A stretch of 33,076 nt of DNA. It comes from Temperatibacter sp965603205 (lineage in GTDB: Bacteria; Pseudomonadota; Alphaproteobacteria; Sphingomonadales; Kordiimonadaceae). The translations under genes were made by a program, and so were the position numbers. A model generated the notes under the pieces. That model did not search any database. It was given only the letters and a program-made list of their open reading frames with translations, and was not told the DNA's origin. Positions 16,880 through 25,425 of this stretch are shown here, one piece after another (the stretch's first letter is position 1; each line of letters begins with the position of its first letter). Where the stretch lies: NCBI GenBank assembly GCA_965603205.1, contig CBFDCC010000018.1, positions 1 to 33,076 on the forward strand, given 5' to 3'.

Positions 16880-16911
16880 TAATTGACAGCGCTGTCAATT
16901 AAGCATAGATT
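16880..16911 (+). promoter_or_regulatory. ED-type LacI operator with overlapping promoter, orphan copy
   Basis: The perfect palindrome AATTGACAGCGCTGTCAATT (16881-16900; flanking T/A extend it to 22) is identical to the one between glk and zwf. Its left arm contains TTGACA (16883-16888). After a 17-base spacer comes TAGATT (16906-16911), giving a plausible rightward sigma-70 promoter covered by the operator. It has the central CG typical of LacI-family operators. It lies 460 bases before the intact chemoreceptor and 149 bases before dat; the leftward -10 options (TTTATC) are weaker. Confidence 0.75.
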
Positions 16912-16961
16912 GACCCTACCTAAATAGACAAGGCCATCATCCATGAACGCTGTTTATGATG

Positions 16962-17003
16962 TTGGATTTAGGATAAGCGTAACGTAGCGGAGCTTACATC
17001 CAG
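16962..17003. repeat. REP-like palindromic element candidate
   Basis: An imperfect hairpin: TGGAT (16963-16967) pairs with ATCCA (16998-17002), and TAAGC (16974-16978) pairs with GCTTA (16992-16996), around a GC-rich loop. It resembles short extragenic palindromes; only one copy is seen in the window. Confidence 0.4.
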
Positions 17004-17197
17004 CGGCTTAGCCAAGGGATAGGTAGATATTTTTGAGGGACCATAAATTTTACCTCAGCTCTTGCTGCGATACGTTAGCATATACCACTTTCAGGACCCT
17101 CCTTTCATTGATATACCCCAAAGATTATTCTAGGTATCGCATCCAGCATACAATCGTATGATTATATACAAGATTCAAATACTATAGGGGAAACATC

Positions 17198-17245
17198 ATG
17201 AATTTATCACTCAACATTCGCCAAAGGCTATTAGTGCATCCTTAA
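17198..17245 (+). pseudogene. Relic of a chemoreceptor gene start
   Basis: The first 30 bases (17198-17227) are identical to the first 30 bases of the chemoreceptor gene at 17361-17390, including the ATG. The frame then reads LLVHP and stops at TAA (17243-17245), giving a 15-codon product that starts MNLSLNIRQR. AGGGG (17186-17190) is a good ribosome site at the right distance. The upstream sequence differs from that before 17361, so this looks like the surviving start of a tandem chemoreceptor copy whose body was deleted, not a simple duplication of the promoter region. A translated leader peptide is a less likely alternative. Confidence 0.65.
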
Positions 17246-17360
17246 TAGTTGGGCGCATTAACATATAATACTTATTTTGTATTGTTAATGTAAAATTAAC
17301 CACCTACTTGTTACTAATAATAGTCAAAGGTCGTCCGATCATTGCATCAGGGAGTATTTT

Positions 17361-19547
17361 ATGAATTTATCACTCAACATTCGCCAAAGGTTAATCGCTG
17401 GTTTTGGCGCCATTAGTTTAATATTAATTATATCAATATCTATCACAATATTTAATGTTTCAAAAGACCAAGAGGGCGTCCATAGGATTGCCGAGTTGCG
17501 CGTACCAACGGCAAATTCCAGCGCGTCTATGGTAAGCGACATAAATGCATCTCTTGCTGCACTGCGCGGATGGATGCTTACAGGCAATGATTCCTTCAAA
17601 GTCGAGCGCAAAGCCGTATGGAGTGATATTGAAAAAGTTAAGGGCAATATGGACCGACTGTCACAGACATGGACCAACCCTAGAAATGTTCAAGTTTGGA
17701 GTGAGTTTAAAACCATATTAGCGGAGTTCAAGATTGCGCAGCAACAAGTAGAAGACATTGCAAATAGCGCTGATGAGCAGCCTGCTCTTGTTATACTTTT
17801 AAATGATGCTGCACCTCGCGCAGCTATCATTATGTCAAATATTACTAAAATGATTGATGAAGAGGCTGGCCTTTCTGCAACACCACAGCGTAAAGCGCTA
17901 CTAGGTATGATGGCGGATGTGCGCGGCACCATGGGCCTTGGCCTTGCCAATATTCGGGCAATGCTATTAACAGGCAACACTAGCTTCCAAACTAAATTCG
18001 ATGGATTATGGGCTAAAAATATTCGTCGCTTTGATGACCTTAAAAACAATCGTGGTATGTTCACGCGCACGCAGCGCACAGCCTTTAACGCATTGGATGC
18101 CGCGCGTGAAGAGTTTAAAGACCTACCTGCTGCAATGTTTGAAATCCGAGATTCTAAAAAATGGAATATGGCTAACTATACATTAGTTAATGAGGCAGCC
18201 CCTCGCGCTGGTAAGCTTTTAACCATTTTAGCTGGCAAGAAGAACAGTAATGGTCAACGCACTGGCGGTATGGTGGTTAATCAAGCCAAGCTTTTAAATG
18301 ATGATGTTACCGGCTTAGTTGACGACATGGATAGCTTGAACACTCTACAGTGGATTATATTGGTCGTTGCTATTGCGCTTGCTGTTGCAGCAACCTATTT
18401 AACAGCACGCTCAATTGTAAATCCAATTGAATCAATGGTCGCTGTTATGGGACGTCTTTCCAAAAAAGAGTATGATCTTGAGGTCGGATTTACTGACCGT
18501 ACTGATGAAATAGGTTTAATGGCACGCGCTGTTGATTTCTTTAGAGAGTCTGGTGTTGAAAATGATCGATTGACCCAAGAGGCTGAAGAAAATCGCATAC
18601 TCGATGAACAAGCTAAGAAGGATCAACAAGAGCAAGAAAGACAAGAAACCGCTGCAAAAACTGCACGGGAGCAAGAAGAAACCCGTGCCATTCAGCAAAA
18701 AGCTGATAAATTAAATGAGTTGATAGAGAAATTTGAAAGCACCGTTGTCGATGTTCTGAACGGTGTCAGTTCTGCGGCGACAGAGCTTTCTGCAACATCA
18801 CAGCAAATGACAGGTGCTGCTGAAAATACACAGAACAAATCCGCGCAAGCCTCCTCTGCTACAGCACAAACAAGCTCTAACGTGCAAACGGTCGCAGCTG
18901 CGGCTGAAGAAATGTCCTCTTCCATTGGCGAGATTAGTAGACAGGTGTCTGATGCTTCTAACGTGTCAGCGGAAGCCGTTTCCACAGCAGAAGCGACTGC
19001 CGAGCGTGTTAAAATGTTAGAAGAGGCCGCTGGTAAAATTGGCGACGTTGTAAACTTAATTGATGATATTGCCGAGCAAACCAACTTGTTGGCGCTCAAC
19101 GCTACGATTGAGGCAGCGCGCGCAGGTGAAGCTGGCCGTGGATTTGCCGTTGTTGCATCCGAGGTTAAATCCCTCGCCAACCAAACAGCACAAGCAACCA
19201 GTGAAATTGGCGGGCAAATAACTGAAATGCAAACAGCGACTAAGGAAGCTGTTACTGCCGTAATGGGTATTACCTCAACAATTGATCAGATAAATGAAAT
19301 ATCTTCATCAATTGCCAGTGCTGTGGAAGAGCAGTCAGCCTCAACGCAGGAAATCAGCCGTAGCGCTGGTGAGGCAGCTCAAGGCACAGAAACAGTGACG
19401 TCTAACATTAGTGAAGTAAGTGAACTTGCCAGTGAAACTGGTGACGCTGCTAACAACGTACAGATTGCATCTAATGAATTATCCACGCAAGCGGAAACAT
19501 TACGCAGTGAAATTGATACTTTCTTAATCGATGTAAGGGCTGTCTAA
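17361..19547 (+). CDS. Methyl-accepting chemotaxis protein with bimodular helical sensor
   Basis: Transmembrane chemoreceptor of 728 residues that would signal through CheA/CheW. Layout: TM1 (about 12-34), a long periplasmic helical sensor (35-328), TM2 (about 329-351, WIILVVAIALAVAATYLTA), HAMP (about 350-405), a charged linker, and the MCP signalling domain with the conserved tip EQTNLLALNATIEAARAGEA (from residue 572). The sensor contains two related halves: ALRGWMLTGNDSF...NDAAPRAAIIM and NIRAMLLTGNTSF...NEAAPRAGKLL. This points to a helical bimodular-type ligand domain. The ligand is unknown; organic acids are common for that class. No CheR/CheB pentapeptide is at the C-terminus. GGGAG precedes the ATG. 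A copy of the ED operator and a relic of a second receptor lie upstream. Confidence 0.94.
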   Translation: MNLSLNIRQRLIAGFGAISLILIISISITIFNVSKDQEGVHRIAELRVPTANSSASMVSDINASLAALRGWMLTGNDSFKVERKAVWSDIEKVKGNMDRLSQTWTNPRNVQVWSEFKTILAEFKIAQQQVEDIANSADEQPALVILLNDAAPRAAIIMSNITKMIDEEAGLSATPQRKALLGMMADVRGTMGLGLANIRAMLLTGNTSFQTKFDGLWAKNIRRFDDLKNNRGMFTRTQRTAFNALDAAREEFKDLPAAMFEIRDSKKWNMANYTLVNEAAPRAGKLLTILAGKKNSNGQRTGGMVVNQAKLLNDDVTGLVDDMDSLNTLQWIILVVAIALAVAATYLTARSIVNPIESMVAVMGRLSKKEYDLEVGFTDRTDEIGLMARAVDFFRESGVENDRLTQEAEENRILDEQAKKDQQEQERQETAAKTAREQEETRAIQQKADKLNELIEKFESTVVDVLNGVSSAATELSATSQQMTGAAENTQNKSAQASSATAQTSSNVQTVAAAAEEMSSSIGEISRQVSDASNVSAEAVSTAEATAERVKMLEEAAGKIGDVVNLIDDIAEQTNLLALNATIEAARAGEAGRGFAVVASEVKSLANQTAQATSEIGGQITEMQTATKEAVTAVMGITSTIDQINEISSSIASAVEEQSASTQEISRSAGEAAQGTETVTSNISEVSELASETGDAANNVQIASNELSTQAETLRSEIDTFLIDVRAV

Positions 19548-19579
19548 GATAGGCAGTTTCAATTACCTAAACTAATATT

Positions 19580-19611
19580 CAAACCCCTGTCTGATGATGG
19601 GGGTTTGTTGT
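19580..19611 (+). terminator. Stem-loop terminator candidate after the chemoreceptor
   Basis: CAAACCCC (19580-19587) pairs with GGGGTTTG (19600-19607). The tract after it, TTGTTGTATTT, is only moderately T-rich. It lies between the convergent chemoreceptor and glk genes. Confidence 0.65.
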
Positions 19612-19626
19612 ATTTAACACCACGGC

Positions 19627-20607
19627 CTAATCAAACTCAGCCATAGCAGCACCGAGTAGCGCCGATGTCTCGCTTGCGACAATATGCACTGGGATTTTTT
19701 CCAAATACGATGTCATAACGCCCTTTTGTGTAAAGCGCTCTAATAGGTCGCTTTGTGGTATGAGGCCACGCATCTTTGGTAAAATGCCCCCACCAATATA
19801 TACGCCGCCCAGCGCGCCATGTAGCAAGGCAATATCACCCGCCACGCCACCTAATATACCTAAAAATAATTGTACGGCACGTACACAAGATGGGATAGAG
19901 CCACTTTCTGCTCCCGCAGTGATCTCAGCTGGTTTTAACGATGCATCACCAGACCCGCCATAACTGACAAGAAACTGGTGAATGCGCTGTAATCCCGATC
20001 CAGATAGCAAAGCCTCTACTGGCACATAATTCATGGTTTCATTAAGATGCTTACTAAGATCATATTCCAGCGGTGTCTTAGGTGAAAATGAAATATGGCC
20101 GCCCTCGGTCGCCACGACACGCCACCTTAACATACCATCGACTGGCTTGGTTGGAATAGCCATAGCTGCACCAAAGCCAGTTCCTGGACCAAGCAAACTA
20201 ACGGGACCACCCTTCATGCCTTTTCTGAATTTTGTCACAGGTAAAAAATCCTGATCATTCATATAAAGAGTCGCATAGCCAAGCGCAGCAAAGTCATTCA
20301 AAAATGAGATTTTCTTAAGCCCTGTCTCTGCCTCAACTTTCGACGAATTTACGTGCCAACCCAGATTAGTCACATGTCCTTTACGTGGGCCTGTTGGCCC
20401 CGCGATAGCCAATTGCGCCGTATCGGGGCACCGTGCGCCCAATTGGCCAATATAAGCATTTAGTAATTCAGTTAGGTTTGAATAATCCTGACAAGAAAAG
20501 ACACTCACATCCTCAATAACGGGCAAGATTACACCCTCTTTAAAATTTGCGATCGCAAAGCGCCCATTGGTGCCGCCAATGTCTGATACTATTAATCGCT
20601 TGTCCAT
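19627..20607 (-). CDS. glk: Glucokinase
   Basis: Predicted ATP-dependent glucokinase of 326 residues, proteobacterial Glk family. It phosphorylates glucose to glucose-6-phosphate in the cytosol, feeding the zwf-led pathway next door. Visible motifs are the ATP phosphate loop VSDIGGTNGRFAI (about 7-19), the sugar-site FLNDFAALGY, LLGPGTGFGAAM, ATEGGHISFSP and the C-terminal YIGGGILPKM. It is transcribed away from zwf, and a 22-base palindromic operator lies between them (20663-20684). A leftward promoter with TTGACA inside the operator and TATAAG 18 bases further on fits, so repression by the LacI-type regulator downstream of eda is likely. The absence of PTS genes nearby fits glucose entry as free sugar. 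Confidence 0.94.
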   Translation of the reverse strand: MDKRLIVSDIGGTNGRFAIANFKEGVILPVIEDVSVFSCQDYSNLTELLNAYIGQLGARCPDTAQLAIAGPTGPRKGHVTNLGWHVNSSKVEAETGLKKISFLNDFAALGYATLYMNDQDFLPVTKFRKGMKGGPVSLLGPGTGFGAAMAIPTKPVDGMLRWRVVATEGGHISFSPKTPLEYDLSKHLNETMNYVPVEALLSGSGLQRIHQFLVSYGGSGDASLKPAEITAGAESGSIPSCVRAVQLFLGILGGVAGDIALLHGALGGVYIGGGILPKMRGLIPQSDLLERFTQKGVMTSYLEKIPVHIVASETSALLGAAMAEFD

Positions 20608-20650
20608 TTTTATCCCTATTTACTAACCATCCCACTATAACTTCCACTCC

Positions 20651-20694
20651 TCTTATAAAGCATAATTGACAGCGCTGTCAATTAATTGTACATT
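20651..20694. promoter_or_regulatory. Divergent glk/zwf promoter with LacI-type operator
   Basis: The palindrome AATTGACAGCGCTGTCAATT lies at 20664-20683 (22 bases with flanking T/A). Because it is symmetric it carries TTGACA on both strands. Rightward, TTGACA (20666-20671), a 17-base spacer and TACATT (20689-20694) fit a zwf promoter. Leftward, TTGACA (20676-20681 complement), 18 bases and TATAAG (20652-20657 complement) fit a glk promoter. A repressor bound here would cover both -35 boxes. Confidence 0.82.
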
Positions 20695-20782
20695 CAATTG
20701 TAAATTTACCAAAACCATGCCACATTGCGGCAGTAGAAAACATATGAATGATGCAGGTTAGTTGAGACCTGTCGGAGCGATC

Positions 20783-22240
20783 ATGACACAAGCATTCGAT
20801 TTAATAATATTTGGCGGTACAGGTGATCTATCTTGTAAGAAACTGCTGCCCGCGCTTTTTTCCGGTTGGAAAGTTGGGAATTTACCCGAAGGCAGTCGTA
20901 TATTTTTAACAACACGTACAATGCCAGATGGGTCTGTATTTGATTGGTTAGCAGCCAGCAGAAAAGAGCATCTACCCGAGCAAGCTACAGATGAAAACGA
21001 TCTTAAGACCTTTGCAAAGATAGTGACAATTGTATCGCTTAATTTAAAAAACGGCGGAGATGATTGGGCTGAATTTTCAAATTTATTGCATGAAGAAAGT
21101 GATCGGCCCATCACACATTTTCTTGCCATACCGCCGGGCGTGTTCACCAGCGTATGTGATTTACTAGCCAGTTACGGCCTCAACAGCGATCGTTGTCGTC
21201 TTGTATTAGAAAAGCCACTTGGTCATGATCAAGCAAGCGCCCATGAAATCAATAACTATGTTGGTACGCATTTCAAAGAAGAACAAACCTTCCGTATCGA
21301 TCATTATTTAGGCAAAGAAGCTGTGCAAAATTTAATTGCGCTCAGGTTTTCAAACATACTCTTTGAAAAACTTTGGGATAATAACACTGTCGATCATGTG
21401 CAAATCACTATTGCAGAGGATTTAGGCTTACATGGTCGCGGTGGTTACTATGAAGGCATTGGCGCCCTTCGTGATATGGTACAAAACCATCTTTTACAGC
21501 TCTTATGTCTTGTTGCGATGGAATCACCCGCAAAGCTTGACGCAGATGGCATTCGTGAAGAAAAGCTAAAAGTATTAAAATCCCTACAGCCCATCACTAA
21601 GGAGCGCATCACTAAGGACGTAGTTATGGGCCAATATAGATCTGGCGCCATGCACGGCAAAGTAGTTGGTAGCTACAAGCAAGATTTATCAATTGAGGGT
21701 GATAGCGTGACAGAAACATTTGTCGCCATAAAGGCCCATATTGAGAATTGGCGTTGGGCGGGTGTGCCATTTTACTTGCGTACTGGTAAGCGCCTGCCTG
21801 ATCGTTTTGCAGAGATTGTCGTCCAGTTTAAGGATGTGCCGCATAAGGCAAACCAAAATTGGACTGGCGACTTGCATCCAAATCGTTTCATCATTCATCT
21901 ACAGCCCGAAGATCGCTTAGCACTACGTTTAATGGTCAAGGATCACACAAAAGGCGAAGACGCACTAAAAGAATCTGAACTAAATCTCGATATATCAGAT
22001 GGTCAACGCCTTGGGCCTTACTTACGGTTAATCCTTGCAGCATCTGCTGGCGATCAAAGCCTGTTTGTTCACCGACGTGAGGTTGAAGAAGCATGGAAAT
22101 GGATCGATGGAATTGAAGAGCGTTGGCAGAGCGAAAATGTAACACCCTTACCATATGCGGCAGGTACTTGGGGGCCATATGAGGCAGACGCGCTGATGCG
22201 CAATGACGGTAGAAAGTGGTTTCATGAATCTAGAGGATAA
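20783..22240 (+). CDS. zwf: Glucose-6-phosphate 1-dehydrogenase
   Basis: Predicted NADP/NAD-dependent enzyme of 485 residues that oxidises glucose-6-phosphate to 6-phosphogluconolactone, the entry to the ED pathway. The nucleotide-binding start is FDLIIFGGTGDLSCKKLLPA. The active site RIDHYLGKE begins at Arg171. EKPLGHD, VQITIAEDLGLHGRGGYYEGIGALRDM, and VPFYLRTGKRLP are further signatures. The ATG at 20783 is preferred because GGAG lies 5 bases upstream and the N-terminus fits; a TTG seven codons earlier is possible but has no ribosome site. First gene of zwf-pgl-edd-eda, with the stop one base before the pgl ATG. Expected to be controlled by the operator at 20664. Confidence 0.96.
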   Translation: MTQAFDLIIFGGTGDLSCKKLLPALFSGWKVGNLPEGSRIFLTTRTMPDGSVFDWLAASRKEHLPEQATDENDLKTFAKIVTIVSLNLKNGGDDWAEFSNLLHEESDRPITHFLAIPPGVFTSVCDLLASYGLNSDRCRLVLEKPLGHDQASAHEINNYVGTHFKEEQTFRIDHYLGKEAVQNLIALRFSNILFEKLWDNNTVDHVQITIAEDLGLHGRGGYYEGIGALRDMVQNHLLQLLCLVAMESPAKLDADGIREEKLKVLKSLQPITKERITKDVVMGQYRSGAMHGKVVGSYKQDLSIEGDSVTETFVAIKAHIENWRWAGVPFYLRTGKRLPDRFAEIVVQFKDVPHKANQNWTGDLHPNRFIIHLQPEDRLALRLMVKDHTKGEDALKESELNLDISDGQRLGPYLRLILAASAGDQSLFVHRREVEEAWKWIDGIEERWQSENVTPLPYAAGTWGPYEADALMRNDGRKWFHESRG

Positions 22241-22241
22241 A

Positions 22242-22955
22242 ATGGCATCTTTGTTTGAGCTTAAAAAATTTAAAGATAGCACAGCACTCGTAAATGCGTT
22301 GAGCGCAGATACGCAGGCATGTTTAAATCAAGCTATATCCGATACAGGCAATGCTAGCTGGGCTGTGTCTGGCGGCTCCACACCTAAATTACTGTTTCGC
22401 GTCATCAGAAACGCTGATCTTGATTGGGGCAAAATAGATGTAGCACTGGTCGATGATCGCTGGGTGCCAGAAAGCCATGACCGTAGCAACGAGGCCTTTG
22501 TTAAAACTGAGCTGTTAACAAATAAAGCCGCAGCAGCGAGTTTCACAGGCATGTATACGGGGCACGACAACCCGCTAGACGGCGAAGCAGAAGTTGAGGC
22601 ACGTTACGACAAGCTCAAACTACCTTTTGATTGCATTCACATTGGTCTTGGGCCTGATGGTCACACCGCATCATTATTCCCGGGTGCTGACGGACTTGAT
22701 CGTGCCTTTGATCCTAATAGTGAGCGGGAAACCACTAGCATCATCGCCAAACAAAGCGATGTGACGGGATCTGAGATCAAACGTATGACATTAACTGCCG
22801 CAGCAATCGCGAGATCAAATAACATTTATCTGATGATCACTGGCGATGCCAAGCTTGAAACATTTAAAGCAGCCTTCAAGAGTGATATAAAGTTACCAAT
22901 CGTCAGGCTCTGTGAAATGCTAAACACACCTCTACAAGTTTATTGGGCACCTTAG
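22242..22955 (+). CDS. pgl: 6-phosphogluconolactonase
   Basis: Predicted lactonase of 237 residues of the DevB/SOL type, hydrolysing 6-phosphogluconolactone to 6-phosphogluconate. Typical features are WAVSGGSTPKLLFRVI near the N-terminus, VALVDDRWVPESHDRSNE (about 62-79) and HIGLGPDGHTASLFPGAD (about 126-143), plus MTLTAAAIARSNNIYLMITG. The start chosen (ATG at 22242, one base after the zwf stop, AGAGGA just upstream) gives MASLFELKKF. The frame could also open 39 bases earlier inside zwf, but that would add sequence not seen in the family. Sits between zwf and edd, as in many ED operons. Confidence 0.94.
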   Translation: MASLFELKKFKDSTALVNALSADTQACLNQAISDTGNASWAVSGGSTPKLLFRVIRNADLDWGKIDVALVDDRWVPESHDRSNEAFVKTELLTNKAAAASFTGMYTGHDNPLDGEAEVEARYDKLKLPFDCIHIGLGPDGHTASLFPGADGLDRAFDPNSERETTSIIAKQSDVTGSEIKRMTLTAAAIARSNNIYLMITGDAKLETFKAAFKSDIKLPIVRLCEMLNTPLQVYWAP

Positions 22956-22965
22956 GAATATAATT

Positions 22966-24780
22966 ATGACCATAAAAGCAATCCAAGATGTAACCAACCG
23001 CATTCACGAGCGTTCAAAAGCCCCGCGTGCGGCGTATCTGGAAAAATTAGAGGCTATGCGCCGTGATGGCAGAGCTCGCCCTAACCTATCTTGTGGCAAT
23101 TTAGCCCATGCTTTTGCTGCTTGCCCGCAGGCTGAAAAAGAAAAATTAGCAGACGGTAAAGTCGCTGATATCGCGATCGTTAGCGCCTATAATGATATGC
23201 TGAGCGCCCACCAGCCCTATCACGGGATGTTGGACCAGATTAAACGCAATGTTCTAGACGCTGGTGGCGTCGCGCAAATGGCAGGCGGTGTACCCGCCAT
23301 GTGTGATGGCGTAACACAGGGCCAACCTGGCATGGAACTATCGCTGTTTAGCCGTGATGTGATTGCCATGTCGACGGCCCTTGCCATGACCCATAATGTT
23401 TTTGATGGCGGATTATTGTTTGGCATCTGCGACAAGATCGTTCCGGGCTTGTTAATGGGGGCATTATCCTTTGGGCATTTGCCCTTTGTCTTTGTACCAG
23501 CGGGACCAATGCCAACGGGTATTTCCAATAGTGAAAAAGCTGCCGTGCGCCAAAAGTTTGCAACAGGCGAGGCTGATCACCACGAGCTGTTAATGAGCGA
23601 ATCTCGCGCCTATCACAGTCCCGGCACATGCACATTTTATGGCACTGCCAACAGCAACCAAACCATGTTAGAAATGATGGGCTTGCAACTCCCCGGCAGT
23701 AGCTTCATCCAATCTGGCGATGCTATGCGCCCCGCCATTAGTAAATTAGCCGCCGAGCAAGTCGTTAAAAATGCAAATGAGGCCAATCCAATTGGAATCG
23801 GCGACATTGTCGACGCGCGCGCGGTAGTCAACGGCATTATAGGACTGCTCACCACAGGTGGGTCAACCAACCACACATTACATATTGTCGCCATTGCAGC
23901 GGCGGCTGGTATTCATGTTACTTGGGATGATTTTTCTGATCTATCTGCTGCTGTGCCGCTACTAGCGCGCGTATACCCCAACGGCCTTGCAGACGTTAAT
24001 GCCTTCCAACAAGCGGGTGGCACGACTTATGTGATGAAACAGCTGTTAGAGGCTGGCATGTTACACGCTGACGCGACGACTATTATGGGTGGTACCATGG
24101 CTGATTTTGGTATTGAGCCAACACTTCAAAAGAGTGACATTCACTATAAACCCGCCAGAGATATCGCAGGCGACGACTCAATATTACGCCCCGCGTCAAA
24201 CCCTTTCCAAGCTACTGGCGGTCTAGCAGTTATGAGCGGCAACATCGGCAAAGCAGTGATGAAAATATCAGCTGTAAAGCCCGAGCATAGAATTGTCGAA
24301 GCCCCTGCTGTAGTTTTCGATGATCAAAATGATATGTTAAAAGCCTATGAGGCAGGCAAATTGGAAAAAGATTTTATCGCTGTCATTCGCTTCCAAGGAC
24401 CAAAAGCTAATGGCATGCCAGAGCTGCATAAATTAACGCCATCACTAGGCGTGTTGCAGGACAAAGGGTATAAGGTAGCGCTTGTCACTGACGGCCGCAT
24501 GTCTGGTGCCTCTGGCAAAGTACCATCGGCCATACATGTGTCACCAGAGGCGGCAAGTGGCGGTGCCATCGCACAGATCAAAGACGGTGACATTATTCGT
24601 ATTGACGCAGAAGCAGGAATATTAGAAGCACTGGTTGATATAACGTCCCGTTCAAAAGCGATGCAACGCCCAACCCTTCAGACATATGGCCGCGATATGT
24701 TTGAACCCTTCAGACATATGGTAGGTACAGCGGGTAGTGGTGGCAGCATATTTCCACACATGCAATTCCCCAACACCTAA
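22966..24780 (+). CDS. edd: Phosphogluconate dehydratase
   Basis: Predicted iron-sulfur dehydratase of 604 residues, IlvD/Edd family, converting 6-phosphogluconate to 2-keto-3-deoxy-6-phosphogluconate. It has RARPNLSCGNLAHAFAACP at the start, MCDGVTQGQPGMELSLFSRD (about 107-126), SPGTCTFYGTANSNQTMLEM (Cys in GTC as cluster ligand) and GRMSGASGKVPSAIHVSPEA near the C-terminus. Length and the MSAHQPY / CDGVTQGQPGM motifs match Edd rather than IlvD. It follows pgl by 10 bases, with AGGA overlapping the pgl stop region. No 6-phosphogluconate dehydrogenase (gnd) is present, which fits a route that goes through ED only. Confidence 0.96.
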   Translation: MTIKAIQDVTNRIHERSKAPRAAYLEKLEAMRRDGRARPNLSCGNLAHAFAACPQAEKEKLADGKVADIAIVSAYNDMLSAHQPYHGMLDQIKRNVLDAGGVAQMAGGVPAMCDGVTQGQPGMELSLFSRDVIAMSTALAMTHNVFDGGLLFGICDKIVPGLLMGALSFGHLPFVFVPAGPMPTGISNSEKAAVRQKFATGEADHHELLMSESRAYHSPGTCTFYGTANSNQTMLEMMGLQLPGSSFIQSGDAMRPAISKLAAEQVVKNANEANPIGIGDIVDARAVVNGIIGLLTTGGSTNHTLHIVAIAAAAGIHVTWDDFSDLSAAVPLLARVYPNGLADVNAFQQAGGTTYVMKQLLEAGMLHADATTIMGGTMADFGIEPTLQKSDIHYKPARDIAGDDSILRPASNPFQATGGLAVMSGNIGKAVMKISAVKPEHRIVEAPAVVFDDQNDMLKAYEAGKLEKDFIAVIRFQGPKANGMPELHKLTPSLGVLQDKGYKVALVTDGRMSGASGKVPSAIHVSPEAASGGAIAQIKDGDIIRIDAEAGILEALVDITSRSKAMQRPTLQTYGRDMFEPFRHMVGTAGSGGSIFPHMQFPNT

Positions 24781-24801
24781 TTCGAAGATGAAAGTTAAAT
24801 A

Positions 24802-25425
24802 ATGGTTGATATTCAAGACATTCTAAACGCTGGTAAGGTTATCCCTGTTCTTGCTTATAACGGTGTGGATGAGGCCGTGAAGACAAGTCGTACCCTATAT
24901 GATGCTGGTGTACGCGTGTTCGAGATTACCCTACGCCACCCAACAGCATTAGAAGCTATAAAGGCGGTGCAAAATGACCTGCCTAATGACGCATATGTGG
25001 GCGTTGGTACGATCATGAACCCAAGCTTATTAAAAGCCGCAATGGATACGGGTGCCTGTTTTGGTGTTAGCCCGGGCCTGACACCAGCATTAGCAAAAGC
25101 TATTAAAAATTCAGGCTGGGCATTTTTGCCCGGCACCGCCACATTATCTGAGGCCATGAGTGCCCATTACGAGGGATTTAATGTGCTTAAATTTTTCCCC
25201 GCCAGCGCCAGTGGCGGCCCTAGTTTTTTAAAGGCAGCAGGTGCCGTTTTACCTAATGTTCAATATTGCCCAACAGGTGGTGTTAATCCATCTAACGCAC
25301 AGGAATATCTATCACTGGGCAACGTACCCGTTGTTGGTGGATCATGGATTGTTGCCCGTGATAGTGATGGTAATGTGGACCAAGCTAAAACAGGGGAGAA
25401 AGCGAGTGCCCTTAATAAAATCTAG
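24802..25425 (+). CDS. eda: KDPG/KHG aldolase
   Basis: Predicted class I aldolase of 207 residues that splits 2-keto-3-deoxy-6-phosphogluconate to pyruvate and glyceraldehyde-3-phosphate, the last ED step. The Schiff-base lysine is Lys130 in NVLKFFPAS. EITLRHPTALEAI (with the catalytic Glu), YVGVGTIM and YCPTGGVNPSNAQEYL are family motifs. It is the last gene of the operon, 21 bases after edd, with a weak ribosome site (GAAAG). Its stop codon and that of the convergent LacI-type regulator share one CTAG (25422-25425), so no terminator separates the two genes. Confidence 0.95.
   Translation: MVDIQDILNAGKVIPVLAYNGVDEAVKTSRTLYDAGVRVFEITLRHPTALEAIKAVQNDLPNDAYVGVGTIMNPSLLKAAMDTGACFGVSPGLTPALAKAIKNSGWAFLPGTATLSEAMSAHYEGFNVLKFFPASASGGPSFLKAAGAVLPNVQYCPTGGVNPSNAQEYLSLGNVPVVGGSWIVARDSDGNVDQAKTGEKASALNKI

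Larger units (their letters stand above)
16732..17360. other. 629-bp gene-poor region with regulatory and relic elements
   Basis: No convincing complete gene lies between the divergent dat and chemoreceptor genes. The gap holds a 22-base operator palindrome with an embedded promoter (16880-16911), a REP-like palindrome (16962-17003) and a truncated copy of the chemoreceptor start (17198-17245). The length and the relic suggest that a gene was lost here. Confidence 0.7.

Noticed and set aside
20762..20782. TTG start for zwf
   Set aside because: The ATG at 20783 has GGAG at good spacing and gives the normal G6PD N-terminus.
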